Shown piece by piece: positions 35,904-45,558 of a stretch of 64,000 nucleotides of DNA. A program made the position numbers and the translations under genes. The stretch covers positions 62,001-126,000 of the forward strand of contig CALURJ010000002.1 of assembly GCA_944323145.1 (NCBI GenBank), given 5' to 3'. Below the pieces are notes generated by a model. The model had not been told where the DNA came from. It saw only the letters and a program-made list of their open reading frames with translations, and searched no databases. Source of the DNA: Candidatus Gastranaerophilales bacterium. Its GTDB lineage: Bacteria; Cyanobacteriota; Vampirovibrionia; Gastranaerophilales; Gastranaerophilaceae. Each line of letters begins with the position of its first letter. Position 1 is the stretch's first letter.

Positions 35904-37622
35904 TTAGTTATATAAAGGAGCTAATTTCGCTGATTGCTGCGGTATAACACCTTCTTCAATTGATTGATATACTCTGTAATCAATTACAGGGAAGCAGTTG
36001 TCAATGCTTTCAATCTGTTTTAATGCGTTATCATCAATATTACCGCTTTCAATCATGTCAGCAATTTTTTCAAATCTGTCAACATGTTCTCGGAATCTGT
36101 CTGTTGCATAATCTTTTGCCTGCCATGTTGTAATTAAGAATGGCCAGTCTGAACTTTGCAACAACAAATTTTCTCTTGCAAGCTGGTTTAAAGCTCTGTG
36201 GAGAAGTTTATCTTCCGGAATTTGAGGGTATTTGTCAGCAATTGCATTAATTCTTTTTTCGCAAGCATGGATAATAGGCCACATCCATTCTGTTAAGTGG
36301 TTATTCCATACATAGAAGTGTCCGCCTTGCCCCCAAGAACTTTCGGGGATTTGTATAGCTTCTTTGGGCGGATATTTATGAATATATTCACCTGCTGTCA
36401 TTCTTTCAACTTCTGGAAGATATGTAGCAAATTTTTTGATAACCTGTTTGATAAATTCAACACCTTCAAACCACCAGTGGCCGAAAAGTTCTGTGTCAAA
36501 TGATACCATTACAAGTCCTTCTTTACCGGTAGCTTTTTTATAGTCATTAAGCATGTGGTAAATTAAAGTTGTGTAGTGATCAGAGTTTTCGTTAACTTTA
36601 TTTAGAGCCAAAACAGGATCATACAGCATTTTGTCGCCAAGATCAGTTGTCGGAGAAGTTATTCTCCAATAATGCATGCCTGATTTGTCATCTTTTTTGT
36701 GGAATTCTCTGAAACATCCGTCACCGGGATAGCCGTCTGCTGCTGACCAAACTTGGTAGCCTGCTCTGTCATTTCTTCCCATGACTGCGACCTGTGCATC
36801 AGGAAGCCAGTATGCCGAATATGTATCATAACCTGTTGCAGGACGTTCCGGAAGCGGGATGTATTCGATGTTTCCGTAAACACCAATTACACGTCTGTTC
36901 CCGATAGAATTTCCTCCTTCTATTACATGTGATTCCGTAAAGAAGTATTCAATGCCGTTGTTTTGGAGTGTAACTTCAATAGCCGGTCTCCAGTGTTTTT
37001 TACCGTCTTTCCCTACATATTCGTAACCTTGTCTGTAAGCACATTCAGGAAGCCAGCAACCGCAGGCTTTTTTGCCAAATAATCTTTTTGTAGTATCTGA
37101 ACCTATTTTAAATTGTGCGTTAAGGTTGCTGTCAGTCGCAAGAAGCGGAGAGAATCCGTGAGTTGCTCCGGATGTAGTAATTTCGATGCATCCGAGATCT
37201 TGATACTTTTTAAATTGGGCAATCAAATCCATTCCGTATTTATTAACAAAAGAGTCTTTGATATGGGTAAACCAGTCAAAATAGTATTTAGCAAGATATT
37301 TCAAATGTTGAGAATGCGCAACTTTCGGGTCAGGATATCTTTCCAAATCTTTAGAAACTTGAGCAATTCTTGAATCAAGATATTTAACAAATCCTTCCTG
37401 CAAATATCTGTCGTTGAGCTGCTCTGCCAAAATAGGTGTTATACCTACCGTAAGTTTAGCTTTAATCCCTTCTTCATATAATTCTGAAATTGCGTTCAAT
37501 AAAGGGACGTAAGTTTCTGCCATACATTCATAAAGGTTTTCTTCCCCGAAAGGCCACATACCGGCTTTTCTATAGTAAGGAAGGTGGCTGTGTAACATAA
37601 ATACGAATTGTCCTACTGACAT
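35904..37622 (-). CDS. 1,4-alpha-glucan branching enzyme, GH57 family
   Basis: It transfers glucan chains to make alpha-1,6 branches in glycogen. I choose ATG 37622 (MSVGQFVFMLHSHLPYYRK) because ggagg lies 5 bases before it; a start 12 bases upstream would include that site. The 572-residue protein has GH57 motifs: MLHSHLPYY (motif 1), GATHGFSPLL (motif 2), CWLPECAYRQGYE with the nucleophile Glu, and FDTELFGHWWFEGVEF with the acid/base Asp. The WGQGGHFYVWNN region and C-terminal domain are typical of branching enzymes. Confidence 0.9.
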   Translation of the reverse strand: MSVGQFVFMLHSHLPYYRKAGMWPFGEENLYECMAETYVPLLNAISELYEEGIKAKLTVGITPILAEQLNDRYLQEGFVKYLDSRIAQVSKDLERYPDPKVAHSQHLKYLAKYYFDWFTHIKDSFVNKYGMDLIAQFKKYQDLGCIEITTSGATHGFSPLLATDSNLNAQFKIGSDTTKRLFGKKACGCWLPECAYRQGYEYVGKDGKKHWRPAIEVTLQNNGIEYFFTESHVIEGGNSIGNRRVIGVYGNIEYIPLPERPATGYDTYSAYWLPDAQVAVMGRNDRAGYQVWSAADGYPGDGCFREFHKKDDKSGMHYWRITSPTTDLGDKMLYDPVLALNKVNENSDHYTTLIYHMLNDYKKATGKEGLVMVSFDTELFGHWWFEGVEFIKQVIKKFATYLPEVERMTAGEYIHKYPPKEAIQIPESSWGQGGHFYVWNNHLTEWMWPIIHACEKRINAIADKYPQIPEDKLLHRALNQLARENLLLQSSDWPFLITTWQAKDYATDRFREHVDRFEKIADMIESGNIDDNALKQIESIDNCFPVIDYRVYQSIEEGVIPQQSAKLAPLYN

Positions 37623-37943
37623 TTGTGCCTCCATATCTTATTTTAAACGAATTATTATATAACTATAATTCTTACTTATATATTATTTATACCACAAATG
37701 GGTAAAAAATATAATCCTTAAGAACTAATTCTTGTGTATACTGTTACATTTTTTAACAGTAAAAAATACACTTAATACTATGATTGTAATAATAATCTAA
37801 AAATCCGCTGGTTGAGAAATCTTAACAAAGGGTAATTGCCGTATTGCAAATTGAAAAATTTTAGTTTAATATAAACTTACTCACATCCTCAAATTGTCCG
37901 AAGTCATTAATCGGACTAAGAGAAAAGAAAGGCAAAATATAAA
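37623..37943. other. Gene-free divergent promoter region with S20 leader hairpin
   Basis: It separates the GH57 gene from rpsT. GTCCGA-(9)-TCGGAC (37896-37916) forms a hairpin in the rpsT leader, about 28 bases before its ATG, and could serve autogenous control. Otherwise I see only AT-rich sequence. Confidence 0.5.
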
Positions 37944-38213
37944 ATGGCAAATATTAAATCTGCTAAAAAAAGAGTATTAACAGCTGAAAGAAACAGATTA
38001 AGAAATGTTGCTTTCAAATCTTCCATAAAAACTGCTGTTAAGAAAGTATTAGAACTGGCTAAAGCTGATGATAAAAATGCTTTAAATGCAGCTATGTCAA
38101 AAGCATATCAATTATGTGACAAAGCTGTATCAAAAGGTATTTTACATAAAAATACAGCTGCAAGAAAAAAATCAAGATTAACTAAAGCCGTAAACAAATT
38201 ACAGGCAAAATAG
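37944..38213 (+). CDS. rpsT: 30S ribosomal protein S20
   Basis: The 89-residue basic, all-helical protein begins MANIKSAKKRVLTAERNRLR and continues SSIKTAVKKVLELA and KGILHKNTAARKKSRLTKAVNKL, the S20 signature. It binds the 5' domain of 16S rRNA. It is monocistronic, with a hairpin in its leader and a terminator after it. Confidence 0.97.
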   Translation: MANIKSAKKRVLTAERNRLRNVAFKSSIKTAVKKVLELAKADDKNALNAAMSKAYQLCDKAVSKGILHKNTAARKKSRLTKAVNKLQAK

Positions 38214-38234
38214 TTAAATTTTGAATTGTGAGAT

Positions 38235-38273
38235 AAAAAGTACACTGTTTTATAAGGCGGTGTACTTTTTTAT
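38235..38273 (+). terminator. rpsT terminator
   Basis: AAAGTACAC-(14)-GTGTACTTTTTT stem and T-run 20 bases after rpsT. Confidence 0.85.
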
Positions 38274-38340
38274 TAATAAATATTTATATAATATTTTAAA
38301 ACCAGTTGCAGTAATTGAAAAAAAGTGGTAAAATAAATAT

Positions 38341-38970
38341 ATGGTTTCTGCAGCTCTTTTATTATTTATTATCGTATTGTTGGTTTCTTATATTGTTTTC
38401 TGGTCTTCCAAGCATTTAATATATAAGCTTAATAAACGTGTTTTGGCGCGTAATCTTGCTGTAATTAAAAACGGTAAATATATAGCTGATATTGGCAATT
38501 TATCGGAGGATGAAATAAGAGAAAACATTATTCTGCCGTTTTTTATGGTTTTAGGATACAACACTTATGACAGACGTGAGTTTCCTGTATTTCAAAAACG
38601 TGCCCCTTTTCTGCCTGACTATATTACTAAAAAATGGGACAGTAGCAGGCTTTGTAAGAGGTCTTTGTACATAAAATATGATAATTTTTCAGAAGAGTCT
38701 GTTGATTTTAAAAACAAAAAATATAATGACAGCAGAATTCAGGGTGTAAATATTGATGAAATAATGAATAAACTGTATTTCTGGGGTGAATATTATATTT
38801 TAACAAACGGATATTTATACTTATTTTTTGATAAACATTATAGAATGGGAAGCAACAAATTTAAATTCTGCTTTAATTTGAAGAATTTTAGTAAAGAAGA
38901 TGTGGCTAAACTCGCATATTTCACAAAGCAATATATGTTTTTAGATATATCAGATGTTTACCGTGCATAA
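38341..38970 (+). CDS. Membrane-anchored protein with degenerate type I restriction N-terminal (HsdR_N-like) domain
   Basis: The 209-residue protein has one N-terminal helix (LLLFIIVLLVSYIVFWSS). A region resembling the nuclease-fold N-domain of HsdR-type proteins follows: LSEDEIRENIILPFFMVLGYNTYDRREFPVF, LPDYI, and the late YYILTNGYLYLFF, which matches the LTNG strand of those domains. The expected catalytic E-x-K is not evident (SLYIKYDN stands there), so it is probably inactive. A TAAAAT box lies six bases before the ATG with no ribosome site. Confidence 0.5.
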   Translation: MVSAALLLFIIVLLVSYIVFWSSKHLIYKLNKRVLARNLAVIKNGKYIADIGNLSEDEIRENIILPFFMVLGYNTYDRREFPVFQKRAPFLPDYITKKWDSSRLCKRSLYIKYDNFSEESVDFKNKKYNDSRIQGVNIDEIMNKLYFWGEYYILTNGYLYLFFDKHYRMGSNKFKFCFNLKNFSKEDVAKLAYFTKQYMFLDISDVYRA

Positions 38971-39092
38971 TTTTGAAATTTTGAAATGTTGCGAAATGTA
39001 AATTTAATTGCAATTAGGACAATTTTTTCTATGTTCCTACTTTAATAACTTGTGTAGTAAAAAATTTATCCGGCAGAAAGGAATAGTATGAA

Positions 39093-39860
39093 ATGATTAC
39101 GTTAGGAACTCAACAAATAGGAAATAAACTGGTAAGAATTATAGGAGAAGGTAAAGGTTTAAAACGTGTTATAACCGAAGTCGTTGACGGAAAGACATTG
39201 ACACATGTGTTTGATGCTGACGGTAACAGAATTTTGAGCAGAGCAAAAGAAATATCAACTGACAGAGTCGGAGACAAATTTGTCCGGACAACTACAAAAG
39301 TTATAAATGATAAATGCCGTTCAAGTATGGCTGTTGAACCCGATACGTTTAGAAAAATTGTTACTGACAGAATTTACGATAGTAACGGTAAACTTGTAGG
39401 TTCAAGAACTGTATTTGCAAACGGTGATTCTATTGACAAAATGGTAAAATTCGCGGTGTCAAAGCAGGGCAGCGATGATATAAGACTTACAAAATATTTT
39501 TCTCCTGAAAATGGCCGTGTAGTAAGAAAAGAAGCGTTCACAGATATTAATACAGGAGCTGTGTATAATCGGAAGCATTCCGGATTAATAATGAAGTATA
39601 ATGACAGGGGGCTTCCTATGCCTGATAGTAAGAAAAGTTTAATCGGATATGTTGCTCCTAAGCATTTGCCGTCATCTGATATGTCGCTGCGCCAGATGAT
39701 TGATTGGAAAAACGTTAATTTCCCGAAAGATTCTTATACAAGACCTGAGTTTAAACTTCAAAAGTTAGATGTTGTAGACGGAAAAACAACGCTGTCGTCT
39801 ATTAAGAATATTGGAAATGTCGATAATATAAACAGTATGTTAGGAGCTTTTCTTAAATAG
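39093..39860 (+). CDS. Protein of unknown function with repeated beta-strand pattern
   Basis: The 255-residue protein has no signal peptide or membrane helix. Its first 150 residues are made of short strands with recurring Asp-Gly-Lys/Asn turns (VVDGKTLTHVFDADGNRIL, IYDSNGKLVGSRTVF), as in YD-repeat-like or RHS-like strands, then a basic C-terminal part. An aaagga site precedes the ATG by 10 bases. A strong terminator follows. No family assigned. Confidence 0.6.
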   Translation: MITLGTQQIGNKLVRIIGEGKGLKRVITEVVDGKTLTHVFDADGNRILSRAKEISTDRVGDKFVRTTTKVINDKCRSSMAVEPDTFRKIVTDRIYDSNGKLVGSRTVFANGDSIDKMVKFAVSKQGSDDIRLTKYFSPENGRVVRKEAFTDINTGAVYNRKHSGLIMKYNDRGLPMPDSKKSLIGYVAPKHLPSSDMSLRQMIDWKNVNFPKDSYTRPEFKLQKLDVVDGKTTLSSIKNIGNVDNINSMLGAFLK

Positions 39861-39885
39861 CAATAGAATATATATAATAATTACA

Positions 39886-39916
39886 AAAGACCCGCCATCC
39901 GGCGGGTCTTTTGTTT
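39886..39916. terminator. Intrinsic terminator
   Basis: AAAGACCCGCC-ATCC-GGCGGGTCTTTT, perfect stem with T-run, 28 bases after the gene ending at 39860. Confidence 0.92.
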
Positions 39917-40019
39917 ATGTGCGGTCTGCTGAATTAATATTATGTAAAGATAGTGGCAATTAATTATTTATTGAGTATAATTATCTTATTAATAGATTAT
40001 TAAGTTAAGAAAGATAATT

Positions 40020-40814
40020 ATGCAAAGTACTTTAGAAAAAAGAGCTATAAAAAATATTGATTTTAATATCGATCTGGCACAAAGTTTTGGAATATATAAA
40101 AATAATTCGGAATTTGATTTGCTTGATTATGCTAGCTCGGTGAATATTTCCTGCGGATTTCATGCTGGCGATCCTTTAACAATAAAAAATGCACTTTTGA
40201 AAGCGAAAGAAAAAAATGTTGTTGTCGGGGCGCATATCGGTTTTGATGATATTCAGGGATTTGGCTATCGTGATATGGATTTGACGGATGATGAGATTGA
40301 AGCTCTTGTTATTTATCAGGTGGGGGCTTTGATGTCATTTGCAAAAACTTTTAATATGGAAATTGAACATGTTCGTCCGCACGGCGCAATGTATAAACGT
40401 TGTGCAAGCGACTTTTCTTTTGCCTGCGCTGTTGCTAAAGCCGTTCAAAAATGTTCAAAATGGCTTGTTTATTACGGAGCTGCAGGCGAAATTACCGAAA
40501 AAACTGGCGAACTAATAAATATCCCTGTTGCACAGGAAGTTTGTCTTGAAAAGATGTATAATGTTGACGGCACAGTTAATACTGTTGCAAAAGATAATGA
40601 AAATACGGAAGTAGAAATTCAAAGACTAAAACACCTGTTGGCAACTTCTCAGGTGTCAAATATTGAGGGCGGAAAAACAATAGTCACTGCTGATACAATC
40701 CATTTCTCAAACAGACTTTCAAATTCTTTGGAATTGATAAAGCAGGCGCACGATGTGATTACCCCGGTTCCCGTAAATTATAAAAATGCATGTTTATCCG
40801 GATGGGTGGAATAA
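40020..40814 (+). CDS. pxpA: 5-oxoprolinase subunit A family protein (LamB/YcsF)
   Basis: The 264-residue protein matches the LamB/YcsF family: IDFNIDLAQSFGIYKNN, SVNISCGFHAGDPLTIKNAL, VVVGAHIGFDDIQGFGYRDMDL, YQVGALMSFA and EHVRPHGAMYKR. In the three-part bacterial enzyme it works with PxpB and PxpC to cleave 5-oxoproline to glutamate using ATP. Those partners are absent here, and the N-terminal motif is less canonical than usual (NIDLAQSFG). It lies 3 bases before the yvcK-like gene. Confidence 0.85.
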   Translation: MQSTLEKRAIKNIDFNIDLAQSFGIYKNNSEFDLLDYASSVNISCGFHAGDPLTIKNALLKAKEKNVVVGAHIGFDDIQGFGYRDMDLTDDEIEALVIYQVGALMSFAKTFNMEIEHVRPHGAMYKRCASDFSFACAVAKAVQKCSKWLVYYGAAGEITEKTGELINIPVAQEVCLEKMYNVDGTVNTVAKDNENTEVEIQRLKHLLATSQVSNIEGGKTIVTADTIHFSNRLSNSLELIKQAHDVITPVPVNYKNACLSGWVE

Positions 40815-40817
40815 AAA

Positions 40818-42188
40818 ATGAGTAATAAGGTGATGACTAATTTTAGAAAAAGTATGAAAATGCCTGTGGAAGCAAGATGGTTAATGCCCGGTCTACAGGT
40901 AAAAAGATGGTTCGCTTTGATATTTCTGGGCGCTGTTTTAATGACCCTTGGAGTCCTGATTTTATTTGATATTAAACCTGTATTTTATACGATGGAGTTT
41001 ATCCGCAGAATTGCTATGAAGGTTTCTACGGAATGGATTGCCTTTGCAATAGTGATGTTTGGCGCCGGTATATTTTTTAAAGGCTGGCAAAAAACGAATT
41101 TATCAATGATTGACGGCAGTGACAACGAATCTTTGCTTGAAAATTTATACAGACGAAGAAAATTGAATAGAGGCCCGAAAATTGTTGCTGTGGGCGGCGG
41201 TACCGGTTTATCTATGCTTTTGAAAGGTATTAAAAATATCACAAATAATATAACAGCTGTTGTAACCGTTGGTGATGACGGCGGCAGTTCCGGAAGATTG
41301 AGAGAAGAAATGGGAGTTCTTCCGCCCGGCGATATAAGAAACTGTATTGCAGCTCTTGCTGATGATGAAGATCTGGTTACCAAGTTGTTTCAATACCGCT
41401 TTAAAACTGGTGAAGGTCTGGAAGGACACAGTTTCGGAAATTTATTTCTGACCGCTTTATGTTCAATTACAGGCGATATGGTTCGAGCAGTAAAAGAATC
41501 GTCTAATGTTCTTTCAATCCGCGGCAGAGTTTTGCCATCAACTCTTGATGATATGAAACTTGTAGCAGAAATGGAAGACGGCAGAATTATTCATGGTGAA
41601 TCAAATATTCCGGAGGCTCACGGTAAAATAAAGAGATTGTTTACGGATCCTAAAAACTGCAAGGCTCTTGATGATGTAATAACGGCAATAAGAGAAGCAG
41701 AATTGATTATTCTCGGCCCGGGAAGCCTTTTTACAAGTGTTATTCCTAACCTTTTAATCCCCGAAATTTCTCATGAAATTGCAAAATCAAAGGCAAAAAA
41801 GATATATGTTTGTAATATTATGACTCAACCTGGTGAAACTGACGGTTTTTCTGTGAGCGATCATGTGAACGCTCTAATCAGGCATGCAGGAAGTAAAAGA
41901 ATTGTTGATACTGTACTTGTAAATGATTTTATGCCGTCAAATCTTGCAAAAAAATACCAGATGTCAGGTTCTTATCCGGTTAAGGTTGATTATGATAATT
42001 TGAAAAAAGCAGGTATAAAAGTATTTTCAAGAAAACTTATTGAAGATAATAAAGAGGGTTTTGTAAGACACAGTTCAAATCGTGTTGCGAGGGCTATTTA
42101 TTATTGGTTCAGGAAGGAACATAAACAGGACAAAGGAGTTTTCTTTTCATCGCATAAAGATACTGAAAAACAGGGCTGTAATGTATAA
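40818..42188 (+). CDS. YvcK/CofD-like protein (UDP-sugar-binding gluconeogenesis factor) with N-terminal membrane helices
   Basis: The 456-residue protein has two N-terminal hydrophobic segments (about residues 30-50 and 75-90). The YvcK/CofD fold follows: KIVAVGGGTGLSMLLKGIK, VTVGDDGGSSGRLREEMG, LPPGDIRNCIAAL, GHSFGNLFLTAL, and ILGPGSLFTSVIPNLL. YvcK binds UDP-GlcNAc and influences cell wall and carbon metabolism in Bacillus. The membrane extension is like cyanobacterial homologues. Its stop overlaps the panB ATG by one base. Confidence 0.9.
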   Translation: MSNKVMTNFRKSMKMPVEARWLMPGLQVKRWFALIFLGAVLMTLGVLILFDIKPVFYTMEFIRRIAMKVSTEWIAFAIVMFGAGIFFKGWQKTNLSMIDGSDNESLLENLYRRRKLNRGPKIVAVGGGTGLSMLLKGIKNITNNITAVVTVGDDGGSSGRLREEMGVLPPGDIRNCIAALADDEDLVTKLFQYRFKTGEGLEGHSFGNLFLTALCSITGDMVRAVKESSNVLSIRGRVLPSTLDDMKLVAEMEDGRIIHGESNIPEAHGKIKRLFTDPKNCKALDDVITAIREAELIILGPGSLFTSVIPNLLIPEISHEIAKSKAKKIYVCNIMTQPGETDGFSVSDHVNALIRHAGSKRIVDTVLVNDFMPSNLAKKYQMSGSYPVKVDYDNLKKAGIKVFSRKLIEDNKEGFVRHSSNRVARAIYYWFRKEHKQDKGVFFSSHKDTEKQGCNV

Positions 42189-42988
42189 TGATTAAAAAAG
42201 TTAATGTTAAAACAATTCAAAAATATAAAGATAATAAAGAAAAATTTTCTGTTTTAACGGCCTATGACTATTCTACAGCAAAATATCTTGATGAAGCCGG
42301 TATTGATATTATTTTAATAGGAGATAGCCTTGCAATGGTCGCTCTTGGTTATGAAACAACCCTTTCGATTGGAATGAATGAAATGTCAATTTTTACCGGA
42401 GCGGTTGCAAGAGGAGTGCAAAGAGCAATGGTTGTAACCGATATGCCTTTTTTAAGTTATCATACGGATATTTCTTCTGCGGTTAAGAATTGCGGAGAAA
42501 TGATTAAACTCGGCGCAAATGCCGTTAAAATTGAGGGTTTTAGCGAATATATTTTGGACGTAATAAAACGCCTTGTAGAAACGGGGATTCCTGTTATGGG
42601 GCATTTAGGGTTTACTCCGCAGTTTTTGAATACTCTTGGCGGTTATAAAATTCAGGGAAAAACCCAAGAGGCAGCCGATGAAATTTTAAGGCAGGCACAG
42701 CAGCTTGAAAAAGCAGGAGTATTTTCCATTGTGTTGGAGATGGTGCCTGATAAAAGTGCAAAATATATTACCGAAAACCTTAGAGTGCCGACTATTTCAT
42801 GCGGAGCTGGAAGATATTGCGATGCACAGGTTCTTGTATCGGATGATGTGTTTGGAAAATTTTCTGATTTTAAACCAAAATTTGCACGTAAATACGGCGA
42901 TATGAAATCACTGATTTGTGATTGTGCAAAACAGTTTAATGAAGATGTTAAATCAGGTAAATTTCCATCGGAAGATGAAATTTTCTAG
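42188..42988 (+). CDS. panB: 3-methyl-2-oxobutanoate hydroxymethyltransferase
   Basis: PanB makes ketopantoate, the first step to pantothenate and CoA. The 266-residue TIM barrel has KFSVLTAYDYSTAKYLDEAG, ILIGDSLAMVALGYETTLSI, DMPFLSYH, NAVKIEGF, GHLGFTPQ and a conserved SCGAGRYCDAQVLV. It is translationally coupled to the yvcK-like gene and lies close to panC, from which it is separated by an opposite-strand gene. Confidence 0.96.
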   Translation: MIKKVNVKTIQKYKDNKEKFSVLTAYDYSTAKYLDEAGIDIILIGDSLAMVALGYETTLSIGMNEMSIFTGAVARGVQRAMVVTDMPFLSYHTDISSAVKNCGEMIKLGANAVKIEGFSEYILDVIKRLVETGIPVMGHLGFTPQFLNTLGGYKIQGKTQEAADEILRQAQQLEKAGVFSIVLEMVPDKSAKYITENLRVPTISCGAGRYCDAQVLVSDDVFGKFSDFKPKFARKYGDMKSLICDCAKQFNEDVKSGKFPSEDEIF

Positions 42989-43641
42989 GTATTAGCATCT
43001 ATTATAGTTTTTTCCAAATCTACAAATCTCCGGCCATGAAGCTTGTAATTTTTTACATTGTAGTTATGTGAACTTTGGAAACCCTTTAGTGCATTATCCA
43101 TATCTGATGCATCTACAAGATAACCTGATGGGTAATCTTTAGGTCTTACAAAACCTAATTCTCTGCAAAATGCTTTCATTGATTTAGTCAAATTTTTTGC
43201 AGGGATAATTAATGCAAAATCTTTCAATTTTTTGGTTTCTTCAAGCATTGTATGCAAAAGGCCTTTTCGGGTATTTCTGTCTCTATTCCATACTGCCATT
43301 CCTGTAACGTTGATATCACCTTTATCTTCAGCTTTAAGAATACCTGTGATATATTTGTCGTTTTCAACACTTAGTAAAACTTTAGGAGTGTAGTCATCTT
43401 CTGTTATTTGTGCAGCTTTTTTCAATGCACTTAATGTAATTTCTTCGGTTGTTTCATTTCCGATTTTTAAAGTACTTTTAGGAATAGCATCATTATCTTC
43501 AATTAAATTAACTAATCGAGTTATAAAACCTTTATCTCTGCTGTCCAGACTGTAAATATCAATTTTTTTCCCCTGATTTGTAATTGTTCTTAATTTTATA
43601 CCGTTGAAATTTATTCTGTTATCAGTGCTGTTAATTCTCAT
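42985..43641 (-). CDS. GNAT-like protein of unknown function
   Basis: The 218-residue protein starts MRINSTDNRINFNGIKLRTI, with the FNG motif shared by other small proteins of this lineage. The later part (ITGILKAEDKGDINVTGMAVW, RKGLLHTMLEETKKL, SMKAFCRELGFVRPKDYPSGY) has the strand and helix order of an acetyltransferase, though the acyl-CoA loop is not canonical. It is inserted between panB (4-base overlap at the ends) and panC. Confidence 0.6.
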   Translation of the reverse strand: MRINSTDNRINFNGIKLRTITNQGKKIDIYSLDSRDKGFITRLVNLIEDNDAIPKSTLKIGNETTEEITLSALKKAAQITEDDYTPKVLLSVENDKYITGILKAEDKGDINVTGMAVWNRDRNTRKGLLHTMLEETKKLKDFALIIPAKNLTKSMKAFCRELGFVRPKDYPSGYLVDASDMDNALKGFQSSHNYNVKNYKLHGRRFVDLEKTIIDANT

Positions 43642-43744
43642 GTTTTCTCCTTTTTTTATTTATGTTTATAGAAAATTCAAACAGAAATTTTTTTGCTATA
43701 TTTTTTTATGGTAAAATATAGTTTAAGAAGTGAGGCTTGGAATT

Positions 43745-44599
43745 ATGTTAGTTCATACAATAGATGAAGTTAGAGAAAAGATAAAAGAATGGAAAAAAGA
43801 GGACTTAACAATAGGTTTAGTGCCTACTATGGGGGCATTGCACAACGGGCATTTAAGCCTTATTAAAAGAAGTGTTGGAAAATGTGATAAAACTGTAGTT
43901 TCTGTTTTTGTAAATCCAATTCAATTCTGTCCGGGTGAAGATCTTGATAAATACCCGAGAACTCTTGATGCAGATGAAAAACTTTGCAATGAAGCCGGTG
44001 TTGATATTGTTTTTGCTCCATCGCCAAAGGAAATGTACGGAGAAGGCCATATTATGTCAAATGATTTTTTGACATATGTTATTCCCCCGTTTTTTTATGT
44101 TAATAAATTGTGCGGGAAATCAAGAGTTGGGCACTTTGATGGAGTTTGTACAGTTGTAAATAAATTGTTTAATATTGTTCAGCCGGATTTTGCATTCTTT
44201 GGAGAAAAAGACAGGCAGCAGTTAATAATTTTAAAAAAAATGGTAAAAGATTTAAATATTCCGGTTGAAATTATTCCTTGTCCTATAGTTCGTGAAGAAA
44301 GCGGGCTTGCATTATCTTCAAGAAATAAATACTTATCTGAACAGGATAAAGAATACGCACTTGCTTTGAGCAAGATTTTGTTTAATATAAAAGCCTGCTA
44401 TAATAAAGGTATAACAGATGTTCAAGCTCTTTATGAAACGGCTTATTCTTATCTGAATGAACACCACTCTCTTGAATATTTGGAATTCAGAGATGCGGAT
44501 GATTTGGATGAAAAAAAGATGGCAGATAATAACACAATAGTGTTTATTGCTTTAAAAATAGGTAATGTACGTTTAATAGATAATATAGCTCTCGGCTGA
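43745..44599 (+). CDS. panC: Pantothenate synthetase
   Basis: PanC condenses pantoate and beta-alanine using ATP. I prefer ATG 43745 (MLVHTIDEVREKIKEW), preceded by gtgagg; a GTG 15 bases earlier falls in that site. The 284-residue protein has VPTMGALHNGHLSLIKRS (ATP-binding HxGH), VFVNPIQFCPGEDLDKYPRTL, FDGVCTVVNKLFNIV, FGEKDRQQL and ALSSRNKYLSEQ. It is followed closely by a membrane-protein gene. No panD is seen. Confidence 0.96.
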   Translation: MLVHTIDEVREKIKEWKKEDLTIGLVPTMGALHNGHLSLIKRSVGKCDKTVVSVFVNPIQFCPGEDLDKYPRTLDADEKLCNEAGVDIVFAPSPKEMYGEGHIMSNDFLTYVIPPFFYVNKLCGKSRVGHFDGVCTVVNKLFNIVQPDFAFFGEKDRQQLIILKKMVKDLNIPVEIIPCPIVREESGLALSSRNKYLSEQDKEYALALSKILFNIKACYNKGITDVQALYETAYSYLNEHHSLEYLEFRDADDLDEKKMADNNTIVFIALKIGNVRLIDNIALG

Positions 44600-44606
44600 G
44601 GTTTGA

Positions 44607-45530
44607 ATGATAAAAATTTATGAATTAATATCGAAATTTCTTCATTTTTTAATTAACGTGTTGTTTGTTCTGCAGATAATTATAATGATTGTTGTTTTTT
44701 TGACGGCTTCGTACTGGTTTTTTGATCTTTTGAACTCCGATATATTCAGTTTCGCAGAACCTCTTGCTGCTTCAATAAGTGATTTTGTGCGACTTTTTTA
44801 TGACAGAGAAGTTCAGGCCGGAGGAGTCTATGTCGACGGTTCGCTCCTTCTATTTGATATTATTGCGATTGTTGTAGTTTTTCTTATTGCAAAATCCAAA
44901 TACTATATTTACTTGGCAATTGACTCGGTTAACATTGCTATTAAAGAGTGCAAGGCTCAAATAGAAGAAAAATTTAACCTTGAATTACAAAAAGAAGCGG
45001 AGATGAATATAAAAAAGGCAAATAATGTTGCTGTTTTGGTTCGTTTTACCGCAAAAAATATGTTGATAGATGCGACTTGGGGCGGTGACACCGGTGACGG
45101 AGTAAAGGAAAAAGAAGATGAGGCATTTAAAACATTTTATTCATCAATAAAAAATTTCACGGGTTGTAAATTCGCTAAAACCGATGATAAGATGCTTATT
45201 CTTATTAATGATTTTAATAAGGTGGATAATCTGTTGTCATTTATAGAAGTATCCGTTAACAAGATAAGTACTGAAATGCGCAAGCAAAAGTGGCTCTTAT
45301 ATGCCAATATTGCAGTCGATGTTTACGATAATAAAATCAACTTTAAAACGGGAGTCTATCCGGTATTGGAAAGACTATTGTCTATAAATCATAAAAATGA
45401 ACCTTTATGTCTGGGGAATTTTACAATACGCTATAAATTACAGCCAAATTCAGCATTTACGCCCTTTGTGAAAGGCCGTTATAATTTGGGTGAAGAATAT
45501 GAAGTATGGGTTTTAGTTAAGAAAAATTAA
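44607..45530 (+). CDS. Membrane protein with soluble domain, unknown function
   Basis: The 307-residue protein has three hydrophobic helices in the first 95 residues. A helical linker follows (NIAIKECKAQIEEKFNLELQKE), then a domain of alternating strands and helices (NVAVLVRFTAKNMLIDATWGG, KMLILINDFNKVDNLLSFIE, LLYANIAVDVYDN). The pattern faintly recalls nucleotide-cyclase-like or GGDEF-like folds, but no catalytic motif is visible. It starts 8 bases after panC and is probably co-transcribed. Confidence 0.6.
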   Translation: MIKIYELISKFLHFLINVLFVLQIIIMIVVFLTASYWFFDLLNSDIFSFAEPLAASISDFVRLFYDREVQAGGVYVDGSLLLFDIIAIVVVFLIAKSKYYIYLAIDSVNIAIKECKAQIEEKFNLELQKEAEMNIKKANNVAVLVRFTAKNMLIDATWGGDTGDGVKEKEDEAFKTFYSSIKNFTGCKFAKTDDKMLILINDFNKVDNLLSFIEVSVNKISTEMRKQKWLLYANIAVDVYDNKINFKTGVYPVLERLLSINHKNEPLCLGNFTIRYKLQPNSAFTPFVKGRYNLGEEYEVWVLVKKN

Positions 45531-45558
45531 CCTGCTCTTGATTTTTAATTTGTTTTCA

